The position numbers and the translations under genes were made by a program. This document shows, in pieces, positions 21,926-32,810 of a stretch of 64,000 nucleotides of DNA. The notes beneath the pieces are model-generated. The model was not told the origin of the DNA. It did no database searches and saw only the letters and a list, made by a program, of their open reading frames with translations. The stretch comes from Bettongia penicillata ogilbyi (Eukaryota > Chordata > Mammalia > Diprotodontia > Potoroidae): NCBI GenBank assembly GCA_023548195.1, contig JAJHZJ010000009.1:992001-1056000 (forward strand). Direction: 5' to 3'. Each line of letters starts with the position of its first letter. The first letter of the stretch is position 1.

Positions 21926-22149
21926 TCTATGGATGCAAAGACAAGGATGAAATCATCCTTAATTTTAAGAAGTTTACATTCTATAAATTAACTGGATAAA
22001 AAACACACACTCCTGATTACCTTCCCCTATCTCCTCTGTGCCCTAAGATTTGGCCACAGTGCATCAAAAAACCATGGCACCCCAAATGGTCAACCACTAC
22101 TTGAGACTTATAGCCCCATCTATATATAATTAGCATCTATCCTCACTAC

Positions 22150-22300
22150 TTCAGTAGAACTGAATTCAACTAATACGTATTGAATTCCTACTGTGTGCCT
22201 GCCACTCTGCTCCTTGAAGGCAGGGAAGTTTTTTCTCATCTTTGCACTCCTAGTGTCCATTACAGGGATAGGTATTAAATAAATTCTTGTTTTTGTTAAT
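22150..22300. mobile_element. Two L2 3' ends, head to head
   Basis: 22160-22206 is an antisense L2 terminus (TATTGAATTCCTACTGTGTG). 22207-22295 is a sense L2 terminus (CTCCTTGAAGGCAGGGAAG ... AATAAATTCTTG). They abut directly. Confidence 0.6.
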
Positions 22301-22985
22301 GTTATAGACCTTGCTTTCCTGATAAGTTCATAACTAGACACAGAATTTAGAAATCCCCCAGTAAAACCACCTTTCATCCTTAACTTGGCCCATATCCCTG
22401 CTCTATTGAATAGTCTTGTTGCTGAGGCATCATCTCTAAACTAACAGTCCCAGCTTCTGGTCAGGATGTGTAACAATTTTTTACTGGTCTGCAAAACTTT
22501 TACTGCCAAGGACCTTGCTTCATAAAGCTTATGCACTTAAAAGATCAACTCTATTGCTTTTTCTCTTGCTTTTTTTGCCCTCCCTAACTCTTAGTTCTGC
22601 TTCCTGAGCTTCGAAGAGACACCTGGAAGACATTAGTGAGTTCTGGGTAGGGAAGGGCAAAGAAACTAGATTTTTAGTCATTTTAAAGCACTGGAGATTA
22701 CCAAGCCATTTCAATGAGGACTCATCAAGACTTAAAAATTTATTTGTTAACCAAATTGTGAGATTAAAAAAGGTAATATATTTGTATAAATAATTGGTAA
22801 TAAATGCTATTTTTTGCAAGTCCTACCCCCTTACAGAAATCAAGTCATACATAGATATGCAGCTATCTATACAAACACTTTATTTTGTGGAGATCACTTT
22901 ATTTTCAATAATGTTTATAGGCAGTACTAGGAGTCATTTATAAATAAGTTTTTAAAATGTACTTCATATGCAGTTTAAGAAATAA
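22301..22985. other. Unassigned AT-rich stretch
   Basis: No gene or confidently named repeat seen. Confidence 0.4.
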
Positions 22986-22989
22986 TTTT

Positions 22990-23670
22990 AAATTATGTAA
23001 GAAAAGTCACTAAGTTATTAAGACTTTTTGAAACAGAGGTCCCATTCCTGGGCATATTTCCCAGAGAGATAAAATATGACAACACAGCCTGATGTATACT
23101 CAAGGCCCAATACATACCAAAAATATATACAAATATAAATAATAGCACTTTTTGTGGTGGCAAAAAACAAGAAACAAAATAAAGGTTCATTGATTAGGGA
23201 ATGCTGGAAAAAAGTTGTAGTATATAAGTGTGGTGAGCTACTTTTGTGCTATAAGAAATATGAATATAAGTAATTCAGAGAAACATAGGAAGAATGTAAG
23301 GTGAAATGAGCAGAATCAGGAGAGCAATATACATAATGTCTGCATGTGTAAACAATATCAACAGTAGAAGGCAACTAACCTTTGATTATTAGTAATAACT
23401 AATCTTGTTCATCTTGGATAACAATTGATGAAACATGACTCCCTCATCCCAGTAGGGAGGTGATGGGCTCTGCATACTCTGTAAACCTAAGTAACTGTCT
23501 TGGTTTTGCTTGTCTATCTCTCCATCTATCTGTCTATCTGTCTATTTATTTACTTATTTATTGTTATAGGGGAGAATTCAGTGGTAAGGGTAAGGGAAGA
23601 GAGGCATACAGTATCAGGAAAATGGGTGCCACAAAAACAAATGGCATTAATAAAACTTAAAAAAAATACT
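22990..23670 (+). mobile_element. L1 LINE 3' end
   Basis: 'GGTTCATTGATTAGGGAATG' near 23184 and 'TTGTGCTATAAGAAATATGAATA' near 23245 match the end of L1 ORF2. 'GAAATGAGCAGAATCAGGAGAGCAATATACA' follows. An A-rich end lies near 23650-23670. A short CTAT/TTTA microsatellite is at 23513-23565. Confidence 0.7.
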
Positions 23671-24945
23671 ATCTTATAAAATATAGGTATAAATGAATCA
23701 TTTTTTGGTATCATAAAAATATCTATATAAAACTAAAAGCAAGTACCATAGAGAATGAGGATACACTAGAAGCTTTCCCAATGAAAACAGGAGTAAAGCA
23801 AAGATGCTCATTCTCCCCACAATTATTTTATATAGTTCTAGGAATGCTAGTAACAGTAATTTTAAAAAGAGAAAAATTGAAGGCATAAAGATGAATAAAG
23901 AAAAGATAAAATTAGCATCACAATTTGCTTAGAAAATTCCAGGGAATCAGTAAAGATATTAAGTGAGACGATTTATGTTTTGAGTCAAGTTGCAATCTAC
24001 AAAATAAATCCACAAGAATAAATTTCTATGCAATAATAATGAGGCATATAGGAAAATATCATTCTCCATAACTACAAAATACATAAAATATTTTGAGATT
24101 AACCTACCAAAGCCACAAAAAAATAATACTAAAGTAAATTTAACTACAAAGTGCTCCTTTATAAAAATAAAGAACAACCTAAATAGCACGAATAATAGTA
24201 AATGCTTACAACTAGGCTGTGCTCATATAATAAAATGACAATACTATGAAATTTACAATTTTAATGCTCTGCTAATCAAATTATCAAAAGGACAATCTGC
24301 AGCACTCAATAAAACAATTACAAAGTTAATTTGGAGAAATAAAAGATCTGGTGTATCAAGGAAGAAAAATGTAAAAGGAAAGGATGAAGGGAGAATAGCA
24401 GTTCCAGAACTCAAACTATGTTCTAAATCAGTCCTTTTCAAAGCCATTTGAGAGTGGTTAAAAAATAGAAAAGCAGATCAATGGAACATACAATGCAATA
24501 CAGAATCAGAGACAATGGAACTCAATAATTCTATGTTCAGTACACTATAAAACATAAATCACTTAGGAAAGAACTCTCTATCTGAGGAACACTACTGTGA
24601 AAACTGGGAAGTGATCTGGAAGAAATTAGGTTCATACTAACATCTTAACCCATATTCTTCAATAAATTCAAAATGGATATTATGTTAAAATTAAAGATTA
24701 TACCATAAAAAATTTAAAGAGAAGCAGACCATATACTCTTGATAGCTAAGAGTAGGAAGTGCATTCTTAAACAAACTGGGGACAGAGGCAATTGCAAAAA
24801 ATTAATCAGAGAACTGATTGCATGAAATGGAAAAGCTTCTATACAAATAAAATTAATACAGAAACAACAAGAGGAGAAGTGTCTTATTGGGAGAAATGGG
24901 GGGAAACCTTTTGTATTAACTTCTCAGCTAAAGCCTTGGTATTCA

Positions 24946-25007
<62 letters not shown>

Positions 25008-26075
25008 ATAAACATATATAAATATATAAACATATATAATATATAAACATATATGTATATAAACATATATGCATATACATGCATATATTCCCAATTTGCA
25101 CATAAATTGATACCCATAAAAACCAAAAGCCTTTTCTCAATAGATATAAGTAATCAAATGTTATGAACAAGCAGTTCTCAAAGGAAGTATTGAAAATGAT
25201 TAACAGCCATATGAAGAAACGTTCCAAATCACTAATAATTAAAGAAATATAAATCAAAAACAAACCTGAGGGAAGTTTCATCACACACCCAGCAAATTGT
25301 CAAAAATGACAAAAGATGGGGATAGTCAGTGTTGGAGGAAGTTGTGAATTAATACAACCACTTTGGAAAGTAATTTGTAATTATGCAAACAAAGTGATCA
25401 AAATGTCTATACAATTTGACCCAGAAATTCCACCATTAGACTTATACCCCAAGGAGGTCATTGATAAGAAGACAGTCCTTACACAACTATATTTAGAGCA
25501 GCACTTTTTATGGCAGCAAGAATTGGAAACAAAGTAGATGCTGATCAATTGAGAAATGGCTAAACAAATTGTGGTATATTAATATCATGGAATATTACTA
25601 TGTTATAAGAAGTGATGATTAAGATGAATACAGAGATATGTGGAAAGATCTTCATGAACTGATGCAGAATGAAGTAAGCAGTCAAGAAAATAATATACAC
25701 AAATGACTACATTAATGTAAATGGAAAAAACAATATGCATAAAACTGTCAAAAGTGAATGTTGTAAAATAGCAATGAAGCTGCATGGCCCCAAAGAAGAG
25801 CATAGATAACTCTCCCACCCCCACTCCTTTGCAGAAGTAGAAGGTGCATGGATCTGGAACACTGAATACATTTTCAGGCTTTTTTTCAATGTATTGATTG
25901 GTATAGATGATTTTTCTCTTGCTCATTTTTTTCTTTAAAAATATTGTTATATGGGATGGCTCTCTGGAAATGGAGGAGTGGTGATGGAGTGATACTGGGA
26001 GACATTCTGATGATGTAAAAAATTTATTTTTAAACAAATAATATGTAGATACTCTTTAGAGAAAAATAAAATAAA
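23671..26075 (+). mobile_element. L1 LINE, 5'-truncated, from RT domain to 3' end
   Basis: A long but dead L1 segment. At 23783-23855 the plus strand still reads KTGVKQRCSFSPQLFYIVLG, a recognisable L1 reverse transcriptase block. At 24318-24480 it reads KLIWRNKRSGVSRKK and later VLFKAIWEWLKNRKADQWN, the C-terminal part of ORF2. The 3' UTR at about 25690-26075 carries 'GCATGGCCCCAAAGAAGAGC' and 'GGGATGGCTCTCTGGAAATGG'. Stops and shifts are frequent. A TA microsatellite at 24950-25088 disrupts ORF2. Confidence 0.8.
24950..25088 (+). repeat. (TA)n and TATATAAACA microsatellite
   Basis: About 24 TA units, then degenerate ATATAAACAT units. It lies inside the L1 ORF2 relic and produces spurious tyrosine/isoleucine frames on both strands. 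Confidence 0.95.
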
Positions 26076-26470
26076 GTTCAGACATGTTCTTTCAGAAAAT
26101 TTGACATGATATATGAAAATGTGAATTTGCAAAGTAATAAGTTAGAGGTTTTCTATTTGGATCCCAAGGGAATTCTTTACTTCACAAAAGGATACACTGC
26201 AGGATTCCTTTAAATAATGAGCTCCCCTAGCACATGGAAGTATTGCTTTACAGCTCATTAACTACATGTCAAAGAGACCGAGTTGCCAAGAAACTTAAAA
26301 CTGAAGTGTTTAGGGCCATTGCCAATTAAAGATCAGTCAGACCAATGATGAAACATCTTTGAAATTATAATGGAAGTGGGTAGCAAAATAAGATTCAGTT
26401 TACAAAAATTCAATTTACACAACTTTTGCAGGGAGTGGAGCATATCTATAACTACATTGAAATACATCTT
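26076..26470. other. Repeat-free block, candidate conserved non-coding element
   Basis: Between the L1 tail and the next SINE. No repeat words seen. Dense AT-rich motifs such as CATTGCCAATTAAAGATCAG near 26318. No coding frame. Conservation is untested. Confidence 0.25.
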
Positions 26471-26474
26471 TAAT

Positions 26475-26680
26475 AAGAAAGGTAGCATTTATATAGAGCT
26501 TTAAGGTCTGCAAAGTACTTTGCAAATGTTGTCTCATCTGATGCTCACTCTTAGGTGCTGTTATTATCCCTGTTTTACAGATGAGGCTACTGAGAGATGT
26601 CATATGACTTGTTCAGGGTCACACAGCTAGTATGTCTGAAGTAGGATTTTAACACAGTTTCTCAGTCAAAGTCCAGTGCT
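26475..26680 (-). mobile_element. Ther-1/MIR-type SINE, antisense
   Basis: 'GGTCTGCAAAGTACTTTGCAAATG' near 26507, 'CCTGTTTTACAGATGAGGCTACTGAGAG' near 26569 and 'GGTCACACAGCTAGTATGTC' near 26617. The head is decayed. Confidence 0.8.
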
Positions 26681-26994
26681 TTGTTTTTTATAAATTGACT
26701 TCTCTTTGTCTTTGTGTAGAAGGGAAACAAAATAGCTCAAAGCCCAAATGTGAAAGTCCCTTTCGTTATATTAGTGCAAGTAAGAAGAGGTGACAGAGGA
26801 CTGAAGTAGGGTGAGAGCCATGTGAGTGGAGAGAAGGGGAAACAACGCGAGAGACGTGGAGGTAGAAATGACAAGTTTGGGTAATTTATTGTGGGGGGAA
26901 TGAGAACTGAAACCATCTTCCTTCTCCTTCAGTTATCCTGAAGGTCTCTACTCTAGATCATAGAGTAAATGCAGTGACATGTAAATATGTAGGA

Positions 26995-27070
26995 AGGGGC
27001 CAGGTGGTAAAGGGCTTTGAAAGCCAAACAGAAGATTTTATATTTGATCCTGGAGGTTGTGGGGAGCCTC
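26995..27070 (-). mobile_element. L2 fragment, antisense
   Basis: 'GGGCTTTGAAAGCCAAACAGAAG' and 'TTTATATTTGATCCTGGAGG' match antisense L2 as at 7580-7635. Confidence 0.7.
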
Positions 27071-27265
27071 GTTTGTACTTATTCTATCCGCTATCATATA
27101 ACTCATACCATAATCATTTATGTATTTGCCTTGCTTCCCCTAGTAGACAAAAAAAAGCGCTTGAAAAGAAGGCCCTATTTTGGTTCAATTTTGTATCTTT
27201 TGCCCTTAAAGGAAAAAAAAGCATTTCCGGTAGTAATTACTTAATAAATATTGGCTAAATTGAAT
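27071..27265 (+). mobile_element. L2 3' end
   Basis: Decayed sense terminus ending TTAATAAATATTGGCTAAATTG near 27241. It faces the antisense L2 just before it. Confidence 0.45.
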
Positions 27266-27454
27266 TGTAAACTGTTAAACAGAGGACTCACCTGGGATTC
27301 ATTATTTCTTTCTAGCATATTTAAGGAACGTTTCATATATATGTGGTGGGATAGTAAAAGAGGAAGCTGTAACCTGGCGATTTTTCAAAAGTTACAACTT
27401 TTGCAAGCATTTAAAGGGATTACAAAGCAGGAAAAAATGCTAGCAATTTTTCGT

Positions 27455-27600
27455 TTCCATAGCACTTTATAATTTACAAAGTGCTTTTCTCAAAATAGCC
27501 TGTGAGGCATACAGTACTAGTATTGTCACTTCCATTTTACAAAGGAGGAAAGTGACTTCACAGGGAGCTAGAATCTTGCCTATGGCCACAAGTTGACTGT
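27455..27600 (-). mobile_element. MIR fragment, antisense
   Basis: 'GCACTTTATAATTTACAAAG' and 'CACTTCCATTTTACAAAGGAGG' identify the antisense MIR 3' part and CORE. Confidence 0.65.
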
Positions 27601-27862
27601 TTAGAAAATTTTTTTGCTCATTTCATCTGTAACTGACTTTTTGTTTTTTCAAATGTGAGGCCCTGAGTAGGTTCTAAGCATGTAGGATAACTGTCTATAT
27701 TTCCTAAGGTGGAAGAAAGGGAAAAACACCTTGAAAGTCCTTAAGACTACGATAGAGGAGCCAGAGTGCCAGACAGACTGTGGTGGAGGAGCCAGGGTGC
27801 CAGACTTCAGTTCAGAGGACCCAACTTCAGGTTCTGTCTCTGCCATTTACTAGCTGAGTGGA

Positions 27863-28219
27863 CAGTTATCCTTTCTACTTCATGACTTCCCCCACTGTAG
27901 CTTTGATATATCATAAGACATTCAATAGGAATTTGGGGGAGTTTAGTGGAAGCCACAGATAATACATGAAGGCCAGCAGATGACATAGAAAAGGTTTAGA
28001 AATAGAAATGCATAAAAAAATTATATAGTATTGTATAGTACCAACATATTTTATCTTCTAATACCATAATCATATAGACTTCTTTTCTGGTACTGGGAGA
28101 AGGTCAAAATATTTGGTGAGAATTTTCCAGATCTCAGGAGGGGGTTATCGGTGCAGGGAAGGGGGAAATGGCAGGGGAGGCACTGCACCTCTAACATCAC
28201 AATGAGGAAGGGATAACTG
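27863..28219. mobile_element. TA-type MITE (Tc1/mariner-Tigger-like), copy B
   Basis: Terminal inverted repeats: CAGTTATCCTTTCTACTTCATG on the left and CAGTTATCCCTTCCTCATTGTG read inward from the right. The right flank is TA but the left is GA, so one TA has mutated. Internal words (GGAATTTGGGGGAGTTTAGTGG, GGCCAGCAGATGACATAGA, GAATTTTCCAGATCTCAGG) match copy A. Confidence 0.75.
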
Positions 28220-28254
28220 TATTTGGCCAAAGGCACTTGATTTCTCTGACATCA

Positions 28255-28440
28255 TTTCCTCATCTATAAAATTAGGGTATTGGACTAGAAGCAGGAGTCT
28301 CAGGTCTTCACCATAGACTGCATGAAGCTGATTGCCCAAGGGTTCCATGATACAGAAAGAGTCAGAACCCCTAGCCTCAACATCCCTAAGGCCCCTTCTA
28401 GCTTCAAAATGCTATGACTCCTCAGTTAGTGAAAATGCCT
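28255..28440 (+). mobile_element. MIR 3' part with internal extra segment
   Basis: 'TTTCCTCATCTATAAAATTAGGGTATTGGACTAGA' type start (28255-28289) and 'AAGGCCCCTTCTAGCTTCAAA' (28389-28409) are normally adjacent in MIR. About 95 bp of unrelated sequence separates them. Confidence 0.6.
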
Positions 28441-28649
28441 GGTCTGGATCTATCAGTCCCTAGCAAAGGAGTAGGAAAAAAAACCCAGCAACCACCATTA
28501 TGCCTTGGACTGGTTACTGTGGTTTTTCTTATTTAAACTCTCTAGACTTTCATCATCTCATTTTCATTATTATCACCATGAAGTATTTACTGAAAAACCA
28601 CTAACCAAATTTCAGGCACTATGGGTTAAGAATTTTGGCACTTAATCAG

Positions 28650-28800
28650 ACACCCTCCTATATCTGTCGTCTGATTGTTTTGTGTGTATAAATGCTGCTT
28701 CCCCTATCAAATTGTAAGCTCAGTGAGGGAAGAGACTTAGACTTTGCTGTCCCCACAGTGCCTAGCACAGGGCTAGGTACATAGCACATATCCAATTATA
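28650..28800 (+). mobile_element. L2 3' end
   Basis: 'TTGTAAGCTCAGTGAGGGAAGAGACT', 'CCCACAGTGCCTAGCACAGG' and 'GGTACATAGCACATATCC' are the sense L2 terminus. Confidence 0.75.
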
Positions 28801-28844
28801 TGGAGGTGAACTTGAGACATTTTCCTCCTAGGAGTTTAATGACA

Positions 28845-29000
28845 GCTAGCACATATATAGTGCTATAAGTTTGCAAAGTGATTATATTGTGTGTCAAGGT
28901 CAAATGACTTGTCCAAAATAACACAGTAGGTATTTAGGTGGAATTTTGGACTCGTCTTCCCAAGTCCAAGTAAAACCTCTATCCTCTACTCTGACCTCTA
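28845..29000 (-). mobile_element. MIR fragment, antisense
   Basis: 'GGTCAAATGACTTGTCCAAA' near 28899 and 'GACTCGTCTTCCCAAGTCCA' mark the CORE and head. Confidence 0.6.
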
Positions 29001-29039
29001 GAGACCTCTGAGCAGACATTCTTAGTGTGTTAATGTGAA

Positions 29040-29150
29040 AACGGGGTTGAATTTAGAGCCCAGGGACTTGAGTTTGATTCCTAGTCCAAACACTTATTGG
29101 CTGTGTGACAGGGAAAAGTGGTTGAATGTCTCTGAACACTTACTGTTGTG
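29040..29150 (+). mobile_element. MIR fragment
   Basis: 'GACTTGAGTTTGATTCCTAG' and 'CTTATTGGCTGTGTGACAGG' are the sense tRNA-like head and CORE. Confidence 0.6.
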
Positions 29151-29159
29151 AATCACTTA

Positions 29160-29625
29160 CTGAAAGTCTCCATCAAGTTTAGTTTCACACAATGACAGAA
29201 TCTGAGAATCTGAAGTGATGCAAAGTGAAGTTAACAGAAGTAGGACAACACTGTACACAGTAACGACACAATGGTCAACTGTGAATGACTTAACTATTCT
29301 CAGCAATACAATGATCCAAGATAGTTCTGAAGGATTTATGATGAAAAATGTTTCCCATCTCCAGGGAAAGAACTGATGGAATCTCAAAGCAAATCAAAAT
29401 ATATTTTTAAAAAAAGCTTTTCTTATTTTTTCTTTTTTTTTTTTTGGAGGGGAGCTGTGTTTTCTTTCGCCACATGGTTAATATGGAAACATGTTTTGCA
29501 TGACTGCACATGTATAATCTATATCTAAATGCTTGTTAATTCAAGGGTGGGGAAGGAAAGAAGGAAAAGAGGGAAATTTGAAATTCATATTTTAAAAAAT
29601 TGAAAGTTAAAAGTTTTTACATGAC
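29160..29625 (+). mobile_element. L1 LINE 3' end
   Basis: Sense L1 terminus: 'CTGTACACAGTAACGACACAATGG', 'AGCAATACAATGATCCAAG', 'GAAAAATGTTTCCCATCTCC', a T-rich stretch, then 'TATGGAAACATGTTTTGCATGACTGCACATGTATAA' type sequence and a purine-rich end. Strongly 5'-truncated. Confidence 0.8.
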
Positions 29626-29877
29626 ATCTGAAAAAATATAAAAATTTTTAAAAGAAACCTTTCTAAAATTTAGATAAAATATTTGACAGCATTCTTGTTC
29701 TCTACTAACTTAGTAATCCTTTCAAAAAAAGATGAGGTTATTCTAGTATGACCCATTCTTTTAAAAGAATTAATTTATTTTTAGTTTTCAACATTCACTT
29801 CCAAAAGATTTTGAGTTCCAAATTTTCTCCCCCTCACTCTCCTCCCCCCACTCCAAGAAAGCATGCAGTCTGATGTA

Positions 29878-29880
<3 letters not shown>

Positions 29881-29909
<29 letters not shown>

Positions 29910-29914
29910 CTATA
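29881..29914 (+). repeat. (TATACA)n microsatellite
   Basis: About five units in the antisense L1 3' UTR. Confidence 0.85.
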
Positions 29915-30197
29915 CGATTTCACATTAGTCATGTTATAAAGAAGAATTAGAAGAACAATGGATGTTGGATGGGGAGGCAGTGAAAATGATTACCAGTTCT
30001 CTCTGCTTCTGAGAAACTTGTGTTGTTATTAGCTGTTCTGTATCTCACTGAAATTTTGAGAACAACTTCCCAAGAGTAACTACAACAGGCAATGATGTTT
30101 CATAAGTGCTTTTGAAATTCAAAGTGGCTAAATGTTTATATATCTATATAAAGACTTACATAATTCTATACATGCACATATGCATGTATGTGAGATA

Positions 30198-30275
30198 TAT
30201 ATAATATACAATTGTTCAAACATGGTAAATGCATGTATTTTGTGTATGTATTTTATGTTCCAGTGGGAAGAACCA
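30198..30275 (+). repeat. 78-bp inverted duplication, source-side copy
   Basis: Matches the reverse complement of 32147-32224 with 3 mismatches. The last 13 bases or so (TGGGAAGAACCA) belong to the L1 flank, so the segment spans an insert/L1 junction. Confidence 0.9.
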
Positions 30276-30600
30276 TGAGAAAGAACAAAAAAGCAAACTT
30301 AAAAAGAGAGCAAATAGTCTTTGAGCTACATTCAGTTCATTTTCTGGACATGGGTAGCTTTTTCCACCATGAGTCTTTCAGAGTTGTCTTAGGTCCTTAC
30401 ATTGTCAAGAAGAGGTAAGTCTATCAAAGTTGGTCATTGCACAATGTTACTGTGTACAATGTTCCCCTGGTTCAGCCCATTTCACTCAGCATCAGTTCAT
30501 GGAAGTCTTTCCAGGCTTTTCTTTGGCATGACTCATTCTTGATGAAGTATGATGACTGTAATGATGGATTTCCTTCTTAGATATTTTCCAACCATCTTTT

Positions 30601-31540
30601 AAGTGATGACTTCTAGAGCTTTCCACAAAATTCAAGACAAGCTCATTCTTTTTTTTAAAGAAAATCCCCCTTCACCAATCCTGCAGTATCTCCCCCATTT
30701 CCTATAATCTATCCAATATCAGTGACTGTCTCATCTGTCAGTTCTTTTAGGGTTGGGACGCAACTCTTTGGGACTAAATGTCATGAAGTGATAAAGGATC
30801 CCTTCCAATACCCTTTGTTATCTTCGGCATTGTCTCCCTATTAGTCATTTTGGTTTTGTCATTTGTTTTGCCAGTGTAAACGACATCTTCCTTTGCTGAG
30901 AAAACAGAAACCGAAAATCAAGTGAGCAGCTTTGCCTCAGTAGCGACCTTGGCCAGAATTATAACGGTAGCCTTGGAACGGACAAGGAGCCATGGAAGCA
31001 AGCGAGATGACTAAAGCGTAGTATTATTACAATCCTTCACTTCAATGTTCCTAAACTGGGAGCCAGCCTTAGAGCTGTTTAATATTTATGGAAAGCCCAC
31101 CACATGCTGGATGTGGTACAGAACATACACATGACAGCAGCTGTCTTCTCTTCCTTCAAGAGCCTCCCACACTTGCAGCCAGCATGTGCTGCTGGGGGAA
31201 GGCCTAGAGCCTGGTGGCGGGAGTTAAAAACACTGGCTAACAAAGCAACTGTGTTTGGGGATTAGGAACGTGTTGTACTGTAGCTTTCAGGTGCACCAAA
31301 CTCCTCCATAGGAAAATCCCACCAAAGGCCTCTTTTGACTTGTCTTTCCAACAGTAAACCATTTCATTTCCCTCTCTCCACTTAATTGCTGCCCTCAGGT
31401 CAGCGAGGGAGGGCTGCTGACTGGGAGCTTTGCTTACAGTCAAACCCTGATCAAACTTCTTTTTGCACCAGTGGTGCCTGCAGAGAAGATTACTGGTCCA
31501 GTTAGCAACATAGAATTGAAGAAAGTTAAGAACTGGAAAG
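30601..31540. other. Mostly unassigned stretch with minor L2 debris
   Basis: 31060-31190 may be an antisense L2 terminus (GAGCTGTTTAATATTTATGG, CTTCCTTCAAGAGCCTCCCA). 30900-31060 and 31200-31540 look unique. No recognisable protein is encoded; the 107-codon minus-strand frame at 31237-31560 has no familiar motif. Confidence 0.35.
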
Positions 31541-31544
31541 AAGA

Positions 31545-31708
31545 CACCTTCTCCAGTCAAATGTCCTCATTTTATAGATGAGGAAACTGGGACCCAGAGA
31601 ACTCTTTGACAAACTGACTTTCTCATGGTAATGACGTTAAGCAGTGGCAGAGCCCAAGTCTCCAGATTCCTACCCCAGTGCCCTTTCTATTACACCATGT
31701 TGCCTCTC
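31545..31708 (-). mobile_element. MIR-type SINE, antisense
   Basis: 'CTCATTTTATAGATGAGGAAACTGGGACCCAGAGA' type CORE and a head with 'CCAGTGCCCTTTCTATTACACC'. Confidence 0.7.
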
Positions 31709-31964
31709 TTTTATTAATAAAAGCACACTCCTGGTCTCATTACAGCAAGTCCCATTTATTTCAAGGAAACACTGACTTAACTAGAACAAAATAAATGCTA
31801 ATTTCCCACTGATCACCCCTGTGTTGTTCTGTTTAATTTTTAACCAGGTTTTAAGAGCCATTGGAGAATCAGAGGGCTGCAAGGAACCCTGGGACTCCTT
31901 CTGCCTTCGAGTAGGGTGCTTGCACACCCCCGATCAATCAGCTGATTCTTCCAGCTCCCAGTCT

Positions 31965-32080
31965 ATGTAATGAACACCTGCAGTTTATAGGGTACCATGC
32001 TAGCTGAAGTGGGGCAAACAAAATCAGAGGACATGCTCCCTGCCCTCAAAAAGCTTACAATCTAGTCATCTGTGAGACAA
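31965..32080 (-). mobile_element. L2 3' end, antisense
   Basis: 'TAATGAACACCTGCAGTTTA', 'GGTACCATGCTAGCTGAAG' and 'CTGCCCTCAAAAAGCTTACAATCTAG' form the antisense terminus. Confidence 0.65.
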
Positions 32081-32146
32081 CAATGTACGATACTAAAATG
32101 CTCCAGTGGGTCTGGATTTCATCCGTGTGGGTATTACCTCCAGCTC

Positions 32147-32224
32147 TGGTTCCTCCCACTGGAACACAAAATACATACACAAAATACATGCATTTACCAT
32201 ATTTGAACAATTGTATATTATATA
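32147..32224 (-). repeat. 78-bp inverted duplication, second copy
   Basis: Reverse complement of 30198-30275 (about 96 percent). It sits between L2-related flanks and has no retrotransposon end. Confidence 0.9.
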
Positions 32225-32279
32225 ATCCAGGCAGATCACAACTTTGGAGACATTCTTGGCTCTTTGCTTTCCTGCAGTC

Positions 32280-32810
32280 TTCATATCCAATCAGTGGCTG
32301 AGTCATATGGATTCTACCCGCACATCTCTCATATGTGTCCTCTTCTCTCCATTCACATGTGATATCACCCTCATTCAAACCTTCATCATTTCTCATCTGG
32401 ATTTTTGCAATAGCCTTCCAACTCTCCCCTCCCCATCTCTAACCCATACCCCACAAAGCTGCTAAAGTGATATTCCAAAGAGCATAGCTCTGACTCTGTC
32501 TTCTGTCTTTCTATCAGTCATTAGCTCCCAATTGGCCCAAGGACAAAATGTGAAATTTCTCTTTGGCATTTAAAACCCTTTACAATTTGGCTCCAGTCTA
32601 CTTTTCGATTCTTAATACATATCTTTCCCCTTTGTACTTGCTACATTTCAGACACACTGACTTGCTTTCTGGTCCTCCTACAGACATGATAACCTGCTTC
32701 CTGTCTCCATTTCTTTGCCCAGACTGTCCTCTAGACCCAAAATGCACTCTCTCCTTACCTCTTTTCCTTATACCCCCATGCTGCTCTGGTCTATCATCTC
32801 TGCCAACAGG
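32280..32810 (+). mobile_element. L2 LINE, 3' part of ORF2 region
   Basis: Sense L2: 'CTCATCTGGATTTTTGCAATAGCCTTCC' near 32393, 'GCTGCTAAAGTGATATTCC' near 32459, 'TTTGGCATTTAAAACCCTTTACAATTTGGCTCC' near 32561. Open frames of 93 codons (32563-32844) are relics without catalytic motifs. Confidence 0.75.

Larger units (their letters stand above)
29755..30600 (-). mobile_element. L1 LINE 3' end, antisense, with an insert
   Basis: Antisense L1 terminus: 'TTAGTTTTCAACATTCACTTCC' and a CT-rich block at 29821-29855. It resumes at about 30263 with 'TGGGAAGAACCATGAGAAAG', 'TGAGTCTTTCAGAGTTGTCTTAGG' and 'CACTCAGCATCAGTTCATGG'. About 310 bp (29955-30262) between the two parts is not L1. The element is tail to tail with the sense L1 at 29160-29625. 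Confidence 0.75.

Noticed and set aside
24943..25284. Tyrosine/isoleucine-rich minus-strand frame
   Set aside because: Product of the TA microsatellite inside an L1.
25603..26037. 144-codon minus-strand frame
   Set aside because: It lies antisense to the end of L1 ORF2 and the L1 3' UTR.
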